A stretch of 64,000 bases of DNA from Croceivirga sp. (lineage in GTDB: Bacteria; Bacteroidota; Bacteroidia; Flavobacteriales; Flavobacteriaceae): the NCBI GenBank assembly GCA_028284285.1, contig JANQSA010000035.1:62001-126000 (forward strand), read 5' to 3'. The notes beneath the pieces are model-generated. The model was not told where the DNA came from. It saw only the letters and a program-made list of their open reading frames with translations, and ran no database searches. Both the position numbers and the translations under genes were made by a program. This document shows positions 59,989-64,000 of this stretch, piece after piece; position 1 is the first letter of the stretch; each line of letters opens with the position of its first letter.

Positions 59989-62900
59989 ATGGGGTTACGA
60001 TTGTTGAGGCGACATATTGTCATTTTCTTATTGGCCTTACCGGCCAACTCTTGGAGCCAAGTACCGAATGGCTTTGAGCACCTTTCCATATCAGATGGTC
60101 TGTCCCACAATAAAGTACAGTGTATAGTACAGGACAAAAGTGGCTATCTATGGATAGGCACCTATGATGGCCTAAACCGATTTAATGGATATTCATTTGA
60201 TGTTTTTCAGAAAGGGAGTGGGAATGATTCCGGTTTGCCCGATGGCAATATTTACTCCCTACTGGTAGATCGTTACGGAGCACTATGGGTGGGTTCCAAA
60301 TACGGAGGACTAGCGCGATTTGACCCCGAAAGGGAAACTTTTGACAAATGGCAGCATGATCCCGATGACCCTACCAGTATATCGGACGACTGGATTTTTA
60401 CCATGTACGAGGATGCTATGGGCGAAATCTGGATAGGGACAAGTTACGGCTTGAATAGAATTGTGTTCCATGAGACCAGGAATCCAAATCAAAGAAAAAT
60501 AGCTTTTTTTGAACGGCACTATCATACCCAGGATCCCGACCGAAAGATCCAGAAGATAGTCCAACAAGAAGATATCCTTTATTTGGCTACCTCTGAGGGA
60601 ATATTGCTTTTTGATACTCAAAAGAAAGCGTATATATCATCCTATCTGGACCGCGACAATCATACTTTTAAAGACAAGAACGATATTTCCGGGGATATAC
60701 TGTTTCCGGCTCCCGACAGTTTAATCTTAGGGGCTCATTCAGGAATGTATCATCTTGACCTTAAGGATTCCCGTTTAGAGCCTATGACGTTTGATTTTCA
60801 GGATAAAATGGAAATTTCACGTGTTAACGCCATTCTGGAAGACAACGAGAAAAACCTCTGGATTGGCTTTAATGACGGTTTGATCCTTTACGATACAAAA
60901 GAACGCCGTTCCCAACGGTTTATGCACGATTTCAAAAATCCGGGATCCCTTTCGGACAACCAGGTCCTGGCCCTCTATGAGGATGCCTCCGGAATTGTTT
61001 GGATAGGAACAGGGGCAGGGGTTAGCAAATATGATCCCAATAAGGCAAAGTTTCCCCTCACCCATCCTGAAATAAATCTTGCCCCGGATCAGAATACACG
61101 ATCCTTTAAATCGGCCTTTACAAGTTCTGACGGGCATGATTGGATCGGAAACGACAGCGGTCTCTACGAGTTTTCCGGGGGTACTTTGATCAATTCCTTT
61201 GTTCCGGATAACAATACGTATTCTATTTCCAGGGGGGGTGTCACTAAAATCATGGAGATGGATAATGGGGATATGATGGTGGCTACATGGGGCGGCGGAC
61301 TGAACCGTTTGGATCGAAAAACCAACCGTTTCCACCGCTATGGTTATTCTTTTAGCGAAGGGATGAACACCAATGATCAATTGAGTTGTTGTATTACCGA
61401 TATGCTGAAAGATGCCAACGGAACCCTCTGGTTAAGTACGCTTTATGGTTTTTTGGAAAGGTTTGATAGCCAAAAGGACACCTTTAAATCGTTTAAACTG
61501 GGGGAATGGATATGGGACATTTGGTTGGACGAAGGTTCTCAGGAACTGTTCGCGGCCACCGAGAACGGTTTGGTCCTGTTTAATGTAAATACGGGACAAA
61601 TGGAGCATTTTGTCCACCAGGAAGACAATCCCAACAGTATAGGCCATAACCGTACATGGGCCGTTTTCAACGATTCCAACAACAGAATTTGGGTGGGCAC
61701 AAATAGAGGATTGGAAGCTTTTGATCGCAACACCAATACCTTCACCCTCCATACGGATACCACATTGGATCACCTTTCCGTCTATACTATTTTAGAGGAT
61801 GAAACGGGCCATCTTTGGTTAGGGACACAAAACGGTATTTCCAAGTTTAATCCTGATCGCAATGTATTTCGACATTTCACGGAGGAAGACGGGGCCTATC
61901 CGGAATCCAAATGGGCGTATAAAAGTCCGGATAAAAAAATGTTCTTTGGGGGTGCCGGGGGCTTCAATCATTTTGATCCCACTTCGATTAAAATCAATGA
62001 AAGTATTCCGGAAGTTGTTTTTACGGAGTTTAAGATTTTCAACGAATCCGTAGAACTGGGAGCGGATTCACCCCTTCAGCGCGCGATCAATGTTTCCAGA
62101 CGAATAACCCTTCCGTATCAATCCAACGTGTTTTCTATAGAATTTGCCTCACTCAATTACTCTTCTACATCTAAAAACAACTATGCCTACAGGCTTGAGG
62201 GTTTTGATGAGGACTGGAACTATTCGGGTTCCCGAAGGACGGCCAGCTACACCAATCTAAACCCCGGGGACTATGTGTTCAGGGTAAGAGGATCCAATAA
62301 TGACCACGTCTGGAACAATGAAGGCGCATCTCTAAAGATCCATATTACCCCTCCTTTTTGGGGCACATGGTGGTTTAGGATTTCGTTGGTCGTTTTTATC
62401 CTTGCCATTGTTGTAGTATGGTTTCAGGTCCGTTTCCATCAAATCCGGAAGAAGAAGCTTATCCTGGAAAAATTAGTCCGAAAACGTACCGGGGAGCTAG
62501 AAATCATCAACCGATCACTAGAAGAACAAAAGCAGCAGGTATTGGTCAAAAACAAGGCGTTGGAAGTCATGGCGCAGGAAGTGAGTAGATCATCTCAAAT
62601 GCGAACCAATTTTTTTACTAATGTTTCCCACGAATTCCGAACCCCCCTTACCCTGATCATAGCCCCATTGGAAAAGCTTCTGGAAGAAACCAGGAACAGC
62701 CCCAAAATAAACAGGTCCATAGAATTAGCCACGAAAAATTCGCGAAGGTTGCTTAGGTTGATCAATCAATTGCTGGACGTTTCCAAAATAGATGGCGGTT
62801 TTATGAAATTAAAATTGGAAGAGGGAAACATAACCGCCCTGATTGAGCAGATATTCCACTCCTTTAATTTTAGGGCGGAAAAATATAACATTCAATACAA

Positions 62901-64000
62901 GTTTTTTTCGGAATTGGATAGTTCCAGGTGCTATTTTGATGCCGATAAATTGGAAAAAATAATTTATAACTTAATTGACAATGCATTTAAGTTTACCCCT
63001 GAAGGAGGAAAAATTGAGGTGACACTCAAGGGGGAGTATTACAGGGGCGTACTGAAATATGTAAATATAACCGTTTCGGATACCGGTTCCGGGATAAGAC
63101 CGGAAGATTTGAAGGTTATATTCGAAAGGTTTGTGCGAAGTGAAGAATTTAGCAATTGGGAAGGTACATCTACTTCCACAGGGATAGGACTCTCTTTGGT
63201 CAAGAGCCTGGCAGAGCTGCACCATGGGGGCATTACCGTAGAGAGCAGGGAGAACCAGGGCGCCATTTTCATGGTTAAACTGGGTGTAGACAGGAACATG
63301 TATTCGGATAGCCGGGTCGAGGTCAGTCCGTTGCAGGATACCGGCGAAGGAAGCATGGAGCTTGCAGATTATGAGGATTATACGGACTCACTTTCCGAAA
63401 ACCGGATGAACGAACTGCACCAGGATTCACCCTTGATCCTTATCGTTGAGGACAATGTGGAGCTTGGTCATTTCATGGCCATGGAATTATCCTCGTTTTA
63501 TAATGTTATCGTGGCACGTAATGGACGGGAGGGCTGGAAAAAATGCAGACAAAACCTTCCCGATATGGTGATTTCGGATATCATGATGCCCGAAATGAAT
63601 GGCATTGAGCTTTGCAAACGCATTAAAGAAGATGCGGGAACCTGCCACATTTTAACTATTTTATTGACTGCCAAGGCCACATATGAAGATCAAAAGATCG
63701 GACTAGGGATAGGGGCGGACGGTTATGTTACCAAACCCTTTAATATAGCGATACTTCATCTTAAGATCCGAAACCTTTTACAGACCAAGGCCAATATGCA
63801 GAAAAGGTTAAAAAAAGGTGGGTTCGCGCCGGAACTTATTGTTGGAGATCGCAGGGACAAGGTTCTTTTGGATGCCTGTGTTACTTTGGTGAACGAAGAA
63901 ATAGCGAATCCGGATCTGGACGTCCATTTTTTATGTAAGAAAATTGGAATAAGCCGCTCATTATTGTATTCCAAGATGAAGGCCATTACAGGGGAATCCG
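59989..64000 (+). CDS. Hybrid two-component regulator, 3' end cut by window edge
   Basis: Open from the ATG at 59989 to the window end (1337 codons so far). Signal peptide about 1-23; two seven-bladed periplasmic propellers of Reg_prop repeats (about 25-720, GYLWIGTYDGLNRFNGYSF and many alike); Y_Y_Y domain (about 725-785); membrane helix (about 790-812); coiled coil; HisKA with His881 in SHEFRTPLT; HATPase with NLIDNAFKF and SDTGSGI (about 1000-1090); receiver with phospho-acceptor Asp1197 in ISDIMMPEMNG; start of an AraC-type HTH (from about 1300). This is the classical PUL hybrid sensor that detects a glycan breakdown product in the periplasm. The divergent SusC/D genes are the probable targets. 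No residue appears lost. Confidence 0.95.
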   Translation, partial: MGLRLLRRHIVIFLLALPANSWSQVPNGFEHLSISDGLSHNKVQCIVQDKSGYLWIGTYDGLNRFNGYSFDVFQKGSGNDSGLPDGNIYSLLVDRYGALWVGSKYGGLARFDPERETFDKWQHDPDDPTSISDDWIFTMYEDAMGEIWIGTSYGLNRIVFHETRNPNQRKIAFFERHYHTQDPDRKIQKIVQQEDILYLATSEGILLFDTQKKAYISSYLDRDNHTFKDKNDISGDILFPAPDSLILGAHSGMYHLDLKDSRLEPMTFDFQDKMEISRVNAILEDNEKNLWIGFNDGLILYDTKERRSQRFMHDFKNPGSLSDNQVLALYEDASGIVWIGTGAGVSKYDPNKAKFPLTHPEINLAPDQNTRSFKSAFTSSDGHDWIGNDSGLYEFSGGTLINSFVPDNNTYSISRGGVTKIMEMDNGDMMVATWGGGLNRLDRKTNRFHRYGYSFSEGMNTNDQLSCCITDMLKDANGTLWLSTLYGFLERFDSQKDTFKSFKLGEWIWDIWLDEGSQELFAATENGLVLFNVNTGQMEHFVHQEDNPNSIGHNRTWAVFNDSNNRIWVGTNRGLEAFDRNTNTFTLHTDTTLDHLSVYTILEDETGHLWLGTQNGISKFNPDRNVFRHFTEEDGAYPESKWAYKSPDKKMFFGGAGGFNHFDPTSIKINESIPEVVFTEFKIFNESVELGADSPLQRAINVSRRITLPYQSNVFSIEFASLNYSSTSKNNYAYRLEGFDEDWNYSGSRRTASYTNLNPGDYVFRVRGSNNDHVWNNEGASLKIHITPPFWGTWWFRISLVVFILAIVVVWFQVRFHQIRKKKLILEKLVRKRTGELEIINRSLEEQKQQVLVKNKALEVMAQEVSRSSQMRTNFFTNVSHEFRTPLTLIIAPLEKLLEETRNSPKINRSIELATKNSRRLLRLINQLLDVSKIDGGFMKLKLEEGNITALIEQIFHSFNFRAEKYNIQYKFFSELDSSRCYFDADKLEKIIYNLIDNAFKFTPEGGKIEVTLKGEYYRGVLKYVNITVSDTGSGIRPEDLKVIFERFVRSEEFSNWEGTSTSTGIGLSLVKSLAELHHGGITVESRENQGAIFMVKLGVDRNMYSDSRVEVSPLQDTGEGSMELADYEDYTDSLSENRMNELHQDSPLILIVEDNVELGHFMAMELSSFYNVIVARNGREGWKKCRQNLPDMVISDIMMPEMNGIELCKRIKEDAGTCHILTILLTAKATYEDQKIGLGIGADGYVTKPFNIAILHLKIRNLLQTKANMQKRLKKGGFAPELIVGDRRDKVLLDACVTLVNEEIANPDLDVHFLCKKIGISRSLLYSKMKAITGES

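Noticed and set aside
1-64000. CRISPR arrays, tRNA and rRNA genes, prophage
   Set aside because: No regularly spaced repeats, cloverleaf-like sequences, rRNA segments or phage structural genes were seen while reading both strands.

Overview
The window looks like chromosomal DNA of a marine-type member of the Bacteroidota, most likely family Flavobacteriaceae. The evidence is SusC/SusD-type outer-membrane uptake proteins, TonB-dependent receptors paired with DUF4249 lipoproteins, Gfo/Idh/MocA enzymes with Tat signals, a hybrid two-component regulator, FG-GAP/ASPIC lipoproteins, and promoter elements matching the Bacteroidota -7 consensus TAnnTTTG. No tRNA, rRNA or CRISPR array was seen. The only mobile DNA is one decayed IS481-type transposase fragment.

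Layout, left to right. 1-2009: a cut-off secreted protein, an orphan Pycsar-effector-like membrane protein (DUF5706), a possible tiny gene with a strong terminator, and a gene remnant. 2036-7159: a TetR repressor divergent from a run encoding an outer-membrane MetA-type protein, an HDAH-like zinc deacetylase, two small membrane proteins (one HdeD-like) and a tandem universal stress protein; two TGAGCA-type operators flank the promoter. 7180-8948: a leftward trio ending in a YfcE-like phosphodiesterase. 9122-11767: the most unusual gene, a ClpC-like double AAA+ ATPase whose C-terminal third resembles peptide chain release factor 2 without its GGQ domain. 11803-19326: vanadium-haloperoxidase-like protein, DUF2490 protein, a TPR/HTH regulator, sterol desaturase, M43 metalloprotease and two gene remnants. 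19374-26681: a GntR-controlled sugar operon with two cupin-type phosphoglucose isomerases, a ROK kinase, an enlarged mannose-6-phosphate-isomerase-like protein and a glycosidase-like lipoprotein.

26977-31475: a GNAT/YoaP protein, SelO, MsrB and a LamG lipoprotein. 31620-35657: a leftward six-gene operon (His-rich lipoprotein, Dcd, YidD, HisI, Fur-family regulator, CysS) preceded by a 33-bp near-perfect palindrome beside a TAnnTTTG promoter; this reads as a zinc-limitation (Zur) operon. 36279-41114: a periplasmic sugar-oxidation set (DUF1080, two Gfo/Idh/MocA proteins, an FGE-like lipoprotein). 41271-42319: transposase remnant and an ECF sigma factor. 43214-48064: two tandem DUF4249 lipoproteins with their TonB receptor. 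48203-64000: two giant FG-GAP/ASPIC lipoproteins, SusD, SusC, a small FecR-like protein and, divergently, a hybrid two-component regulator cut by the window end.

Functionally the region combines nutrient-uptake loci, each with a local regulator, and stress or metal-homeostasis genes. The Clp/release-factor fusion is the best candidate for an undescribed system; the zinc operon and the double-isomerase sugar operon follow. All family assignments come from reading the protein sequences from memory, without database searches.
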